Shown here in pieces: positions 17,826 to 26,631 of a stretch of 36,385 nt of DNA. The number at the start of each line of letters is the position of its first letter. Within the stretch, counting starts at the first letter, position 1. Under the pieces are notes generated by a model. It was not told the DNA's origin and ran no database searches. It was given only the letters and a program-made list of their open reading frames with translations. The translations under genes and the position numbers were made by a program. Location: contig CAYPXH010000012.1 in the NCBI GenBank assembly GCA_964414755.1, forward strand, positions 1-36,385. The letters are read 5' to 3'. This DNA is from JAEUKQ01 sp964414755. Its GTDB lineage: Bacteria > Pseudomonadota > Alphaproteobacteria > JAEUKQ01.

Positions 17826-18620
17826 TTAAATTGATTTTTTTATCAATATTGTGATTTGTTTTTTTACCCAATCCAAAACACCATCCAGGGTGGTGGTTGT
17901 TTGAAAAAGATGGGGTTGATCATGATCAGGGGACCTTACCATAACTACTGGAAGGTGTAAGGATCGGGCTGCCTCGATTTTTGCAAAGGTATAAATACCG
18001 CCACTATTTTTGCTAACAATAACGTCAATTTTATTTGTTTGAAGTAGGTCAATTTCTTGTTGCCGTTGGAATGGCCCCTTGGAACATAAAAAATGAAAAT
18101 TGGTTGGTATTTCAGCATAATTATCGGGCATATTAACCACCCGAACAAGAAAAAATACATTTTTTAGATTGGAGAAGGGTTTTAAATTTTTTGAGCCAAT
18201 TGTTAAGAATACGCGTTTGAATTTATGCAATATTAATTGCTGTGCAGCCGCTTGATAATCGTCAACAATAATCCATTGATCTGCCAAACTAGCTTGCCAA
18301 GCCTGACGTTGATACCGTATCAGGGGTATATGCAAATTTTGGGTTGCTATTTTTATATGAAGTTGAATTTGTGTTGCAAAAGGATGTGTTGCATCAATTA
18401 CTAAATTGATTTTGTTATGATTTAAATATTGCTCCAGACCGGCTATGCCACCAAAACCTCCAATTCTTATATATCCGCTGGGATGTTTTGGGTGCTTGGT
18501 GCGACCAGCAAGAGAGGTAATGATATTTAAATGGTCAAACGAGCATAATTGATCTGCTAAATCATAAGCCTCGGCTGTTCCACCAAGCAATAGTAGGTTA
18601 AAATACTTGGCCGAATTCAT
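17826..18620 (-). CDS. cobK: Precorrin-6A reductase
   Basis: CobK/CbiJ, 264 aa, the NADPH-dependent reductase converting precorrin-6A to dihydro-precorrin-6 (precorrin-6B). The N-terminal LLLLGGTAEAYDLADQL is the characteristic Rossmann start. GGFGGIAGLEQYL, LVIDATHPFATQI, IPLIRYQRQAW, VFLTIGSKNLKPF and the C-terminal IVSKNSGGIYTFAKIEAA are typical. It is oriented against the main cobalamin run. Its ATG overlaps the stop of the upstream Sua5-type gene by 4 bp, so it is probably transcribed from the MFS-cysQ-sua5 unit rather than with the other cob genes. Confidence 0.93.
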   Translation of the reverse strand: MNSAKYFNLLLLGGTAEAYDLADQLCSFDHLNIITSLAGRTKHPKHPSGYIRIGGFGGIAGLEQYLNHNKINLVIDATHPFATQIQLHIKIATQNLHIPLIRYQRQAWQASLADQWIIVDDYQAAAQQLILHKFKRVFLTIGSKNLKPFSNLKNVFFLVRVVNMPDNYAEIPTNFHFLCSKGPFQRQQEIDLLQTNKIDVIVSKNSGGIYTFAKIEAARSLHLPVVMVRSPDHDQPHLFQTTTTLDGVLDWVKKQITILIKKSI

Positions 18621-19576
18621 GATTGGCGGTCTGCTGCTGCTCGTTGTAAGCGATCATTAATGGCCTGTCCTAATCCAATCATAGGAATTGGCATTACGGC
18701 AATTTGTTGAACGCGTGTTGGTTGATCAAGATATCTAAGCCCTCTAAACAAATTGGCGGCTGCTTCTGTTAAATCACCTGTTGGACTTAAATTAAAAATA
18801 ATCTTGGCATTTGCCAAGTTACTAGGAATTGAACCGAAAGCCAAAAGTCCTTCGTTGGTATCAATATTTTTAACGCACAGGCGTACAGGCAAGCTTGGAG
18901 CATAATGACTTTTCAACATGCCGGGTGCTTTAATGTCCAAGCCAATATGTGCTGTAGTCGGTGCTATTTGTTGTAGCTGTTCTTGTGTAACACCACCGGG
19001 GCGCAATATATTAATTGTATGTCGATCAATTTCTACAATTGTTGATTCTATGCCAACGATGCATGCACCACCATCCACAATTAGTGGTATGGATTGACCA
19101 AATTCTTGGGCAACGTCGCGTGCTTCTGTTGGGCTTATGCGGCCTGATTTGTTGGCGCTTGGGGCAGCAATTGGTTTGCCAAAATTATCAAGGATTTTTA
19201 AAGCGATTGGATGATTAGGCATGCGTAGTGCAATGGTTGATTGTCCTGCTGAGGCCAGTAAAGATACGGCACAAGATGGATGCCTGGGTAATATAATGGT
19301 CAAGGGGCCTGGCCAAAAAATATTTATAAGCTGATAAGCAATATGATTAAATATTGCCAATTCTTGAGCCATAGTTTTATTTAAAACGTGGATAATTAAT
19401 GGATTAAATACTGGTCTATTTTTAAGTTGATAAATTTTGGCAACTGCTTGGTCAGATGTGGCATCACCAGCAAGACCATAAACTGTTTCTGTGGGCATAC
19501 CAATAACGTTGTCTTGGTTTAACAGCTTTACCGCATATTGAATGGTGGTATCAGAGAAAGGTTGAATGAGGCGCAT
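18617..19576 (-). CDS. L-threonylcarbamoyladenylate synthase (Sua5/TsaC family)
   Basis: 319 aa. It makes threonylcarbamoyl-AMP, the precursor of the t6A modification at position 37 of ANN-decoding tRNAs. The N-terminal YrdC domain (about 1-200) has IGMPTETVYGLAGDAT, IYQLKNRPVFNPLIIHV, TIALRMPNHPIA and PIAAPSANKSGRISPT. A shorter C-terminal Sua5 domain (about 230-319) makes this the long Sua5 form. The YrdC-Sua5 linker includes SPTEARDVAQEF and GVTQEQL, and the linker-domain PGMLKSHYAP motif is present. It lies 9 bp downstream of cysQ and overlaps cobK by 4 bp. It is an essential-type housekeeping gene with no functional link to cobalamin that I know of. Confidence 0.93.
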   Translation of the reverse strand: MRLIQPFSDTTIQYAVKLLNQDNVIGMPTETVYGLAGDATSDQAVAKIYQLKNRPVFNPLIIHVLNKTMAQELAIFNHIAYQLINIFWPGPLTIILPRHPSCAVSLLASAGQSTIALRMPNHPIALKILDNFGKPIAAPSANKSGRISPTEARDVAQEFGQSIPLIVDGGACIVGIESTIVEIDRHTINILRPGGVTQEQLQQIAPTTAHIGLDIKAPGMLKSHYAPSLPVRLCVKNIDTNEGLLAFGSIPSNLANAKIIFNLSPTGDLTEAAANLFRGLRYLDQPTRVQQIAVMPIPMIGLGQAINDRLQRAAADRQS

Positions 19577-19585
19577 GTTTCAGAC

Positions 19586-20389
19586 TTAAATAAAATTACC
19601 ATAAGCAACGAAAGCAGGGTTAATAAAATTTTCTTTTCGGTATGACAATGGACTACCATCGATTTGACGAATATGCCCGCCAGCAGCCTCTAAGATTGCT
19701 TGTCCGGCAGCGGTATCCCACTCCATAATCTGTGTGCGTCGTGGGTAAAAATCTGCTTTTCCTTCGGCGATAAGGCAAAATTTCAACGAGCTACTGACAA
19801 ATTCGTGTTCGGTAAAAGTTAAGTCCGGTGGCAACATTGGCATAATGCTTAAAGGGTGTTGCCGTTTACTGTTAAGTATTTTGGCTTTTGTACGTTCTTG
19901 GAAACGCGTTTTTATAGTAATTCTTTTCAAAGTTTGTTCTTCACGAAAAACAAGGTTTAAAGGCCTAATCGCTGCATAGATTATTTCACGCAAAGGTGCA
20001 TAGATAACGCCTAGAACTGCCTCATGATTGCAAACCAGTCCTATATTTACTGTAAATTCTCCGCTGCGCTGAATAAAGTCGCGTGTACCATCAAGCGGAT
20101 CCACCAACCAAAAGTAGTGATGATAGGATCTCAATACAGGCAGTTTTTTTTGTTCAGCTATTTCCTCGGCGATTACGGGAATTTCTGGGGTAATGTTTTT
20201 CAATTGACTGATAATCAATTCCTCAGCTTCTTGATCAGCATTTGTAACCGGAGACGAGTCAGATTTAGTATATATAATACACCGCTCTGGAAATTTATAA
20301 TAATCCATAATCAGATTGCCAGCTTGACGGGCAACTAAAATAATTTGGTCTAATAAATTAAGGTTTAGATCTACAGTATTTGGATTCAT
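19586..20389 (-). CDS. cysQ: 3'(2'),5'-bisphosphate nucleotidase
   Basis: CysQ of the inositol-monophosphatase superfamily, 267 aa. It hydrolyses PAP (and PAPS) to AMP. Metal-binding motifs are visible: SDSSPVTNADQEAEELI, VIAEEIAEQK (the EE pair), WLVDPLDGTRDFI (DPLDGT) and EWDTAAGQAILEAAGG near the C terminus. The DPxDGTxxF motif and the length match CysQ better than SuhB. It sits 24 bp after the MFS gene and 9 bp before sua5 on the same strand, so co-transcription is likely. No clear ribosome site was seen before the ATG. Confidence 0.92.
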   Translation of the reverse strand: MNPNTVDLNLNLLDQIILVARQAGNLIMDYYKFPERCIIYTKSDSSPVTNADQEAEELIISQLKNITPEIPVIAEEIAEQKKLPVLRSYHHYFWLVDPLDGTRDFIQRSGEFTVNIGLVCNHEAVLGVIYAPLREIIYAAIRPLNLVFREEQTLKRITIKTRFQERTKAKILNSKRQHPLSIMPMLPPDLTFTEHEFVSSSLKFCLIAEGKADFYPRRTQIMEWDTAAGQAILEAAGGHIRQIDGSPLSYRKENFINPAFVAYGNFI

Positions 20390-20413
20390 TTTTAATAATA
20401 ATTAAGTAACTTT

Positions 20414-21643
20414 TTATGTATGGCTGTGCCTATCAACTTCATCTATGTTAGGTGTTGATGATAGTGGCATTGCAATAAAATCTTTCTGCCGACAATTTAG
20501 TATAAATGCTTTACGTAAAATAATCCAAGTTATACTTATTGAAAGTAATAGGGTAACAAAACTACAAAACAAAAATAAGGCTTGCGCATCTATTATATGC
20601 ATGACCAAACCAGCGGCGCTTGGACCTAGAGCCGCACCAACTCCCCAAACAATTAAGAGTAGTGCATTAGCTTCTACCAAATTATTTTTTGGTATGATAT
20701 CTGCAGCCCTCCCTAAACCAATAGAATAGAATGGTGATATAAGACAAGTTAGCAATATAAAAAGTAACAACATGCTAGTATAGCTTGTTGTTCTATGCAT
20801 AAAAATTACAAACGCAACGATACTTGATAAAGTCGCAAGAAAAGCAAGAACTTGTAACCGACCAATTCTATCCGACAGCCAGCCGATTGGGGGCAATGTT
20901 ATTATAACGGTTAGTGGCCCAAGTACCAGCAGTAACGAAAGTTGTTCTTTGCTAAATGCAAGATTCTCTGTAACGCTGGGTAATAGGCTGTATAAGGGGG
21001 TATAAATGAAACCCGCAGTAAAACAAGCTAAGATGGCTGTTATGGTTGTTTGCCCTATTTTTTTATATCCCAAGCTTTTAATTGGCATAGCATCAGGGGG
21101 ATTGATGCGTGTAAATGCAAAGGGCGTCATGGAGCTAAGCATGATAGCAGCAATAATAATAAAAATAATGACGCCGTTATTATCTTCGATATGTAGAGCT
21201 ACTGGACCGATACCTGAAAAAAACCATGAAATTGTTGAATATATCGCTAATATTTGTCCACGCCATTGCGATTTGGTTTGGGCATTTAACCAACTTTCAA
21301 TAACAAGGAACATGCCAGCAATAGATATGCCAATAAAAAAGCGTAAGATTAACCACGAATAAACTTGATAAAGTAAAATATGCATCAATATTGTTATAGC
21401 TCCAAACACTGCATACAGAATGGCTGCTCGAATATGTCCCAAGCGACGTATAAAATGTGGTCCTTGAAATGCCCCAATAACAAAACCAAAGTAATGGCAA
21501 CTTGTAAGCGCACCAATAAGAATTGGCGATGTCTTTTGTTGTTCAAGCAAATATGAAACGTAAGGATTTAATAAGCTGATTGATGACTCCAGCATAGCAA
21601 CAGCCAATAAAACCGGTAATACAGCGCGTAGGGATAATAACAT
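20414..21643 (-). CDS. Major facilitator superfamily transporter, YcaD-like
   Basis: 409 aa polytopic inner-membrane protein with about 12 hydrophobic segments in two groups of six. The first half has LNPYVSYLLEQQKTSPILIG and the loop 2-3 motif GPHFIRRLGHIR. RFFIGISIAGMFLVIESWLNAQTKSQWRGQILAIYS closely resembles the YcaD group (given here as FIGISIAGM and ESWLNA). The second half has IGWLSDRIGRLQVL. The substrate is unknown. It is the first gene of a leftward run with cysQ, sua5 and cobK. The shared gap with hrpB contains a perfect 16-bp palindrome that could be an operator for this gene. Confidence 0.85.
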   Translation of the reverse strand: MLLSLRAVLPVLLAVAMLESSISLLNPYVSYLLEQQKTSPILIGALTSCHYFGFVIGAFQGPHFIRRLGHIRAAILYAVFGAITILMHILLYQVYSWLILRFFIGISIAGMFLVIESWLNAQTKSQWRGQILAIYSTISWFFSGIGPVALHIEDNNGVIIFIIIAAIMLSSMTPFAFTRINPPDAMPIKSLGYKKIGQTTITAILACFTAGFIYTPLYSLLPSVTENLAFSKEQLSLLLVLGPLTVIITLPPIGWLSDRIGRLQVLAFLATLSSIVAFVIFMHRTTSYTSMLLLFILLTCLISPFYSIGLGRAADIIPKNNLVEANALLLIVWGVGAALGPSAAGLVMHIIDAQALFLFCSFVTLLLSISITWIILRKAFILNCRQKDFIAMPLSSTPNIDEVDRHSHT

Positions 21644-21680
21644 AAGAATATTAACTTAAAATCTTTGCTTAATTAGTGAT

Positions 21681-21696
21681 TGATTAGTACTAATCA
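21681..21696. promoter_or_regulatory. Perfect 16-bp palindrome in the MFS/hrpB divergent promoter region
   Basis: TGATTAGTACTAATCA is a perfect inverted repeat with no spacer. It lies 38 bp upstream of the MFS transporter start and 46 bp upstream of hrpB. Position and symmetry fit the operator of a dimeric regulator. The regulator is unknown and no regulator gene is adjacent. Confidence 0.5.
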
Positions 21697-21726
21697 GATG
21701 AACCGATACACAAAAAATACGTAAAA

Positions 21727-21732
21727 TATAAT
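21727..21732 (+). promoter_or_regulatory. Possible -10 element of hrpB
   Basis: A consensus TATAAT lies 10 bp before the hrpB ATG. No good -35 is seen at 16-18 bp. If it is used, transcription would begin within a few bases of the ATG. That agrees with the absence of a Shine-Dalgarno sequence, so the mRNA could be leaderless. Confidence 0.35.
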
Positions 21733-21741
21733 GACTAACTT

Positions 21742-24276
21742 ATGAAGCAACTTTCCGGAATAGATTGGCAGCGATTTTCAGAAATAACTAATTTACCAAT
21801 TTATAAAATTATATCTGCTGTTCTACAATCGCTTGCAAGAAAAAAGCAACTTATTATACAGGCTATGCCCGGTGCAGGAAAAACTACAATAGTTCCGTTA
21901 ACATTGCTGGAACAGGAATGGGCAATAAATAAAAAAATTATTCTTTTAGAACCAAGAAGGCTAGCTGCACGAATGGCAGCAAAACGTATGGCAAGTTTGC
22001 TGGGCGAGAAAGTCGGCCAGACTGTTGGCTTTCGGATTCGTGGGGACACAATGATCAATAAAAATACACGGATCGAGGTAATGACGGATGGGCTGTTTTT
22101 AAGATACCTTTTGGGTAATCCCGATCTTGAAAATATCGCGGCTGTTATTTTTGACGAGTTTCATGAAAGACGCGTTGATAGTGATTTGGGTCTTAGTCTA
22201 CTTTTAAGCTGTCAGCAGGTCTTTCGCCCTGATATACGTTTAATAATTATGTCTGCCACGCTAGACTTAGTACCGTTACAGGTCGCTTTACCTGAAGCTG
22301 ATGTAATATTTGCTGAAGGAAAGACTTACCCCGTCGCAACTTATTATTTAGCAAAAATGGATTATGAGACAAGCGATGATCAATATATGCGCGCTGTTAA
22401 TTTAGCTTGGCTAAAAGAACACGGGGATATTTTATTTTTTTTACCTGGGGTATCTGAGATTCGCCGATTAACAAATAGGCTTCAAGAATCCCACTTACTA
22501 AAAGAAGCAGTGATTTTGCAGTTATATGCTGATTTACCTGAAGAAAAACAATATCATGTGTTAAATCCTACTGATAAACGTCGCAGGATAATCTTGGCTA
22601 CTTCCATTGCTGAAACCAGTATAACCATACCCGGTGTGCGTATTGTTATTGACAGTGGCCTAAGCAGGCAGAATTTTTATCATCAAGTGCGTGGTGTAAC
22701 TGAACTGCAAACGTTAAAATCATCGCTAGCAGTCGCCGAGCAAAGGGCAGGGCGAGCAGGGCGAACAGAACCCGGGGTGTGCTATAGGTTATGGAGTACA
22801 GCAGACCATAAGATTCGGATACCTCATCATCCACCAGAAATTAATCTGATTGATTTATCGCATATGTTACTTTTGATACATGCATGGGGAAGCAATATAG
22901 CCGATCTAGTTTGGGTGACAAAGCCATCGGAGCATTCGGTTAAAACAGCCCATGATACGCTATTACAAATAGGTGCCATGGACAAGGAGAAGCCTTATCA
23001 CATAACCCCATATGGCATGAATCTTGCGTCTTTTGGTGTTCATCCACGCCTTGCACACGTCTTGTTGCGTTCAAAAGAGTTAAATATTTATCCTACAGCA
23101 TGTTTGCTTGTTGCTTTTTTATCTGAGCGAGATTTTCTTAAGCCAAAAAGTTTAGAGACAAAAGATATTAATGTTCTCATACGGCTAAAGTATATTAGAA
23201 CATATTTCCAGCACAAAAAAATTGATGAAAATCCAAATTTCGTTATTGATTTTGGCATCTTAAATCTAATTGCCAAGATGTTGGATGAGTTAATATCACC
23301 AGATGATTTGACCGATGATATTAAAGAACAGGATGTTGCGAGACTTATTGCTATAGCCTATCCACATCAGGTAGCAAGTAGGCGTGTGCAGCAAGACAAA
23401 AATGTTAAAGAAATATATTTTTTGCTCGCCAATGGGCAAGGGGCAAGATTACCAGCAACTGACCCCTTAGCAAGGCATCAGTTTTTGGCTGTGGCTCAGC
23501 TGGATGCTTCAGGCTCAAATGCACAAATTTTTTTGGCGGCACCATTACCAGATGATTTTTTGAAAAATGTTAAACTATCTCTAAGTCGAACAGTTGACGA
23601 TATGTTTTTTAGCCCATCGGGCAAAATACAAGCCAAGCGGTGTCGTTTTTATGGCGACATACTCGTTGATGAGATGTTAATACCATTCAATTATCTGGAA
23701 GAGGCTTTTTTTACTAACCGCATATGCGAACTAATTATGTCTGCTAGACATCAATTGAATTGGACAGAAGATCTAAAACAATGGATTGGGCGGGTAGAAT
23801 TTCTACGCAAACACGATTTACGAGGTGGTTGGCCATCTGTGGGACAACAGCATTTGTTAGAAACTTTGCCCGAATGGTTTATACCACATATTGATTTAGC
23901 GGCAAATTTTCTTGATTTAAAAACCATCAATATACAGGCTATTTTAGCCAATCTATTAGATTGGCAACAGCAAAAACTCTTATCAGAACTTGTGCCATCT
24001 TTTTTCTATACACCTGCTGGTCGTACAATAAAAATTGACTATCAGCATGATAAGCCAATTTTAGCCGCCCGAATTCAAGATTTGTTTGGGTGCAGTAACA
24101 CCCCTACCATTTTAAACGGGCGCTTTAAATTGTTGCTACATTTGCTAGCACCGTCTGGCCGATCCGTACAGATTACCGACGATCTCGCGGGTTTTTGGAA
24201 TTCCAGTTATCATAGTATCCGAAATGAATTACGTGGCAGATATCCAAAACATGCTTGGCCAGAACAGCCATGGTAA
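21742..24276 (+). CDS. hrpB: ATP-dependent RNA helicase HrpB (DEAH-like)
   Basis: 844 aa, full length for HrpB. The helicase core has Walker A AMPGAGKTT (GAGKT 44-48) and motif Ia LEPRRLAARMAAKRMA. The DEFH box is at 138-141 in IFDEFHERRVDSDLG, and SAT at 171-173. The second domain has LFFLPGVSEIRR, ATSIAETSITIPGVRIVIDSG and the arginine-finger motif AEQRAGRAGRTEPG. A C-terminal HrpB-specific domain follows, ending ELRGRYPKHAWPEQPW, the usual family end. The cellular substrate of HrpB is poorly defined in most bacteria. There is no ribosome site before the ATG. Confidence 0.95.
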   Translation: MKQLSGIDWQRFSEITNLPIYKIISAVLQSLARKKQLIIQAMPGAGKTTIVPLTLLEQEWAINKKIILLEPRRLAARMAAKRMASLLGEKVGQTVGFRIRGDTMINKNTRIEVMTDGLFLRYLLGNPDLENIAAVIFDEFHERRVDSDLGLSLLLSCQQVFRPDIRLIIMSATLDLVPLQVALPEADVIFAEGKTYPVATYYLAKMDYETSDDQYMRAVNLAWLKEHGDILFFLPGVSEIRRLTNRLQESHLLKEAVILQLYADLPEEKQYHVLNPTDKRRRIILATSIAETSITIPGVRIVIDSGLSRQNFYHQVRGVTELQTLKSSLAVAEQRAGRAGRTEPGVCYRLWSTADHKIRIPHHPPEINLIDLSHMLLLIHAWGSNIADLVWVTKPSEHSVKTAHDTLLQIGAMDKEKPYHITPYGMNLASFGVHPRLAHVLLRSKELNIYPTACLLVAFLSERDFLKPKSLETKDINVLIRLKYIRTYFQHKKIDENPNFVIDFGILNLIAKMLDELISPDDLTDDIKEQDVARLIAIAYPHQVASRRVQQDKNVKEIYFLLANGQGARLPATDPLARHQFLAVAQLDASGSNAQIFLAAPLPDDFLKNVKLSLSRTVDDMFFSPSGKIQAKRCRFYGDILVDEMLIPFNYLEEAFFTNRICELIMSARHQLNWTEDLKQWIGRVEFLRKHDLRGGWPSVGQQHLLETLPEWFIPHIDLAANFLDLKTINIQAILANLLDWQQQKLLSELVPSFFYTPAGRTIKIDYQHDKPILAARIQDLFGCSNTPTILNGRFKLLLHLLAPSGRSVQITDDLAGFWNSSYHSIRNELRGRYPKHAWPEQPW

Positions 24277-24301
24277 ACTACATACCGATCAAAAAATATT
24301 T

Positions 24302-24718
24302 TTAATGACGTGTAGCAAGTTGCATATATCTTGCGCGTGCAGCACGTTCTATCGCAGCAGCTACGAGCATATCGATTTTCAGTTCATTGCGTACAAGATC
24401 AAGTATGCGTGCTTCCTCTTCGGTAACTTTTCCATCAGCAGCAGCTACATCGCAAGCTATGGTATAAACAGTTTCATACAAATTTGATGGCACTGCCTGG
24501 CTAATTTTTTGTAAAATTTGTGATATTTTATTTTTACCAGAAAGCATTTTTGCGCACTCAGCAGCAACTGCTGTAAGCCGTTCATGCGAAAAACCACTAA
24601 AGACTGGCAACTGTTTTACAATTGAACCAATCATCATCATTTCACGGTCGGTCATTTCACGGTCTGCAGCCGATACAATAACCATCGTATAAATTAACGC
24701 TTCATGAGCATTCAGCAT
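24302..24718 (-). CDS. TerB-family protein
   Basis: 138 aa, all-helical TerB-like protein. The two halves each have the acidic pattern of the family: SAADREMTDREMMMIGSIV (about 16-34) and VAAADGKVTEEEARILDLVR (about 90-109), which in TerB folds line a metal-binding site. A strong GGAG ribosome site lies 5 nt before the ATG. TerB domains are named for tellurite resistance operons, but there are no other ter genes here, so a stand-alone cytoplasmic role is more likely. It is convergent with hrpB across 25 bp. Confidence 0.85.
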   Translation of the reverse strand: MLNAHEALIYTMVIVSAADREMTDREMMMIGSIVKQLPVFSGFSHERLTAVAAECAKMLSGKNKISQILQKISQAVPSNLYETVYTIACDVAAADGKVTEEEARILDLVRNELKIDMLVAAAIERAARARYMQLATRH

Positions 24719-24802
24719 TTTTACTCCTTAATTTTATTAATGTTAAATAATATTAAACAGTCAAAAATCAATCTATATCATGAATAATATTAAAAAAACA
24801 CC

Positions 24803-24830
24803 TTACACGTGCTAAAAACATGTCTATAAT
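24803..24830 (+). promoter_or_regulatory. Sigma70-type promoter before the solute-binding protein gene
   Basis: TTACAC (24803-24808), a 16-bp spacer and a perfect TATAAT (24825-24830). The expected transcription start leaves a leader of roughly 55-60 nt before the ATG at 24895. It is one of the clearest promoter matches in the window. Confidence 0.6.
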
Positions 24831-24894
24831 CACCTCTTGTGAATATAACAGCGATTCAGCGTTTTAAAAAACCTATAAAAATATTCTTGTAAAC

Positions 24895-26586
24895 ATGACC
24901 AAAGAATTTAGACACCCATACCTTGAATCTTTACAAGCCCAATATAGAAATAAACAAATTTCTCGACGCCAGTTTATTAAGAGCAGCGTTCTTTTAGGTT
25001 TATCGATTCCTGCCGCCTTAAGCTTGACTGGTTGCGAGGAAAACAACACAAACCCCGGAGAACAGCAGCCCAATTTATTACAAGGCAAAGTTGGTGGTTA
25101 TGTATCGTTTTCGATGAATATACCCCCCTTAGTTGAACCACAGCAAACCAATACAGTGCATGGTGCCAATCTTCTACGCCTGATTTCTGATTCATTAATC
25201 AGGATCGATAATAAAAATCTTCCAGTTCCCTGGTTGTTACAGCGATGGGAAGTTTCAGATGATTTGTTAAGTTGGACATTTTATTTGCGCCCTAATATTT
25301 ATTGGTCAAATGGTGACGAGCTTACAGTTGATCATGTTATTTGGAACCTACAACGTTGGCTGGATCCACGTTTAAAGTCATCTCTGTTACCTTTAATGAA
25401 AAGTTACATGCTTGAGCAAGCGGTTGATAACGACATAACAGGTAGTAATCCAGAAAATCAGGTTCGTATATGGTCCAAGAACGCTATACAACGTATAAAC
25501 AGCCATGTGTTTCGGCTGAATACGAAAATTCCACAAATAGCTATTCCAGAACATTTAGCCTATTATGGTGCCTATATTCTACACCCTGCCGATGGAGGAG
25601 AGTTTAAAAAGGGCATGTTAGGAACAGGGACATATGAACTAACGGACTTTGTTCCAGGGCGTCTTTTAACACTCAAGCGTAAAGAAAAACACTGGCTTAA
25701 GACGGCGTTTATTGAAACAATTGATGTTTTAAATTACACCAGCGACCCTGTTCAGTCTTTGCAAAAGCTTGTAGAACGAGAAATCGATGGAATGCAAGAT
25801 CTGAATCTTAATCAGCATGCGGCTGTATTAAACTTGCCTTTTTTAAAAGTCTATCGTGCTCAGTCGGCGCAAACAGGTCTAGTACGAATGCTTATGACGC
25901 ACCCTTTATGCCAGGATTGGCGCGTACGCAAAGCAATGCGTTTGGCATTAGATAACCAAAAGTTGCTGCAAGTTGGCTATAATGGTCTTGGTGTTGTTGC
26001 TGAACATCACCATATTTCGCCAACGCATCCTGACTATTATCTTAATACCTTATTTAAACAGAACATTGAGGAAGCAAAATCTTTGATGCAAGAAGCCGGT
26101 CACAGCCGTGGTTTTAACACTGAAATTATTTGTCGGCAAAATCCTGAGTGGGAGTTTTTAACGACGCAAGCTATAAGCAATATGCTGCGCGAAATTAATA
26201 TACAGGCGGACGTTCGCGTTTTTCCGGGTAATATTTTTAACCAAGCTATTGAAAGTGGAGATTTTCCATTTGCGTTTACAAGTTGGCCACACCGACCACT
26301 TGGTATTATGACGATTAGTACGGCTTATCGCAGTAATGTTGCTGGTAATATAACCTTATATTCAAATAAGCTCTTGGATGAGAAACTGGACCAAGCAGGG
26401 GCGATCTTAGACCCTATTCAGCGGTCGAAGGTTATGCGAGACATCCAAATTATTATGCAAGATAACGGGCCAATTTGTCAGCCATTTTGGCAATCAATTT
26501 TTGCGGTTATGAATAAACGTGTTCAGAATTTTGAACTTCACCCAGCAGGTTATATTTTTCCTGAAAATTGGTGGATAAGCGAATAA
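24895..26586 (+). CDS. ABC transporter solute-binding lipoprotein, family 5, Tat-type signal
   Basis: 563 aa periplasmic solute-binding protein of the DppA/OppA/NikA type. The N terminus has a twin-arginine signal SRRQFIKSS (about 23-31), a hydrophobic stretch and a lipobox LTGC ending at C47. It should therefore be exported folded and then lipid-anchored. The mature domain shows LRLISDSLIRIDN, WEVSDDLLSWTFYLRPNIYWSNGDELT and VRKAMRLALDNQKLL, all family 5 landmarks. The ligand could be a peptide, a nickel or cobalt chelate, or something else. No permease or ATPase gene is nearby, so its transporter must be elsewhere. The GC- and codon-use style matches the neighbours. There is no strong ribosome site, but the upstream promoter is good. 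Confidence 0.9.
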   Translation: MTKEFRHPYLESLQAQYRNKQISRRQFIKSSVLLGLSIPAALSLTGCEENNTNPGEQQPNLLQGKVGGYVSFSMNIPPLVEPQQTNTVHGANLLRLISDSLIRIDNKNLPVPWLLQRWEVSDDLLSWTFYLRPNIYWSNGDELTVDHVIWNLQRWLDPRLKSSLLPLMKSYMLEQAVDNDITGSNPENQVRIWSKNAIQRINSHVFRLNTKIPQIAIPEHLAYYGAYILHPADGGEFKKGMLGTGTYELTDFVPGRLLTLKRKEKHWLKTAFIETIDVLNYTSDPVQSLQKLVEREIDGMQDLNLNQHAAVLNLPFLKVYRAQSAQTGLVRMLMTHPLCQDWRVRKAMRLALDNQKLLQVGYNGLGVVAEHHHISPTHPDYYLNTLFKQNIEEAKSLMQEAGHSRGFNTEIICRQNPEWEFLTTQAISNMLREINIQADVRVFPGNIFNQAIESGDFPFAFTSWPHRPLGIMTISTAYRSNVAGNITLYSNKLLDEKLDQAGAILDPIQRSKVMRDIQIIMQDNGPICQPFWQSIFAVMNKRVQNFELHPAGYIFPENWWISE

Positions 26587-26602
26587 AATAAGTGTTGTGT
26601 AG

Positions 26603-26631
26603 AGAAAGTTTACATAACCAGAAAACTTTCT
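26603..26631. terminator. Weak hairpin between convergent genes
   Basis: AGAAAGTTT and AAACTTTCT form a 9-bp stem with an 11-nt loop, overlapping the stop codon of the crp-like gene and lying just after the solute-binding protein gene. There is no T run on either side, so termination is uncertain. Confidence 0.25.

Noticed and set aside
24224..24487. 87-codon plus-strand frame over the hrpB end and terB
   Set aside because: It lies opposite the TerB-like gene, which has a strong ribosome site and family motifs. This frame is its shadow.
24302..24718. Tellurite-resistance locus suggested by the TerB domain
   Set aside because: Only one TerB-like gene is present. No terA, terC, terD or terE genes accompany it.
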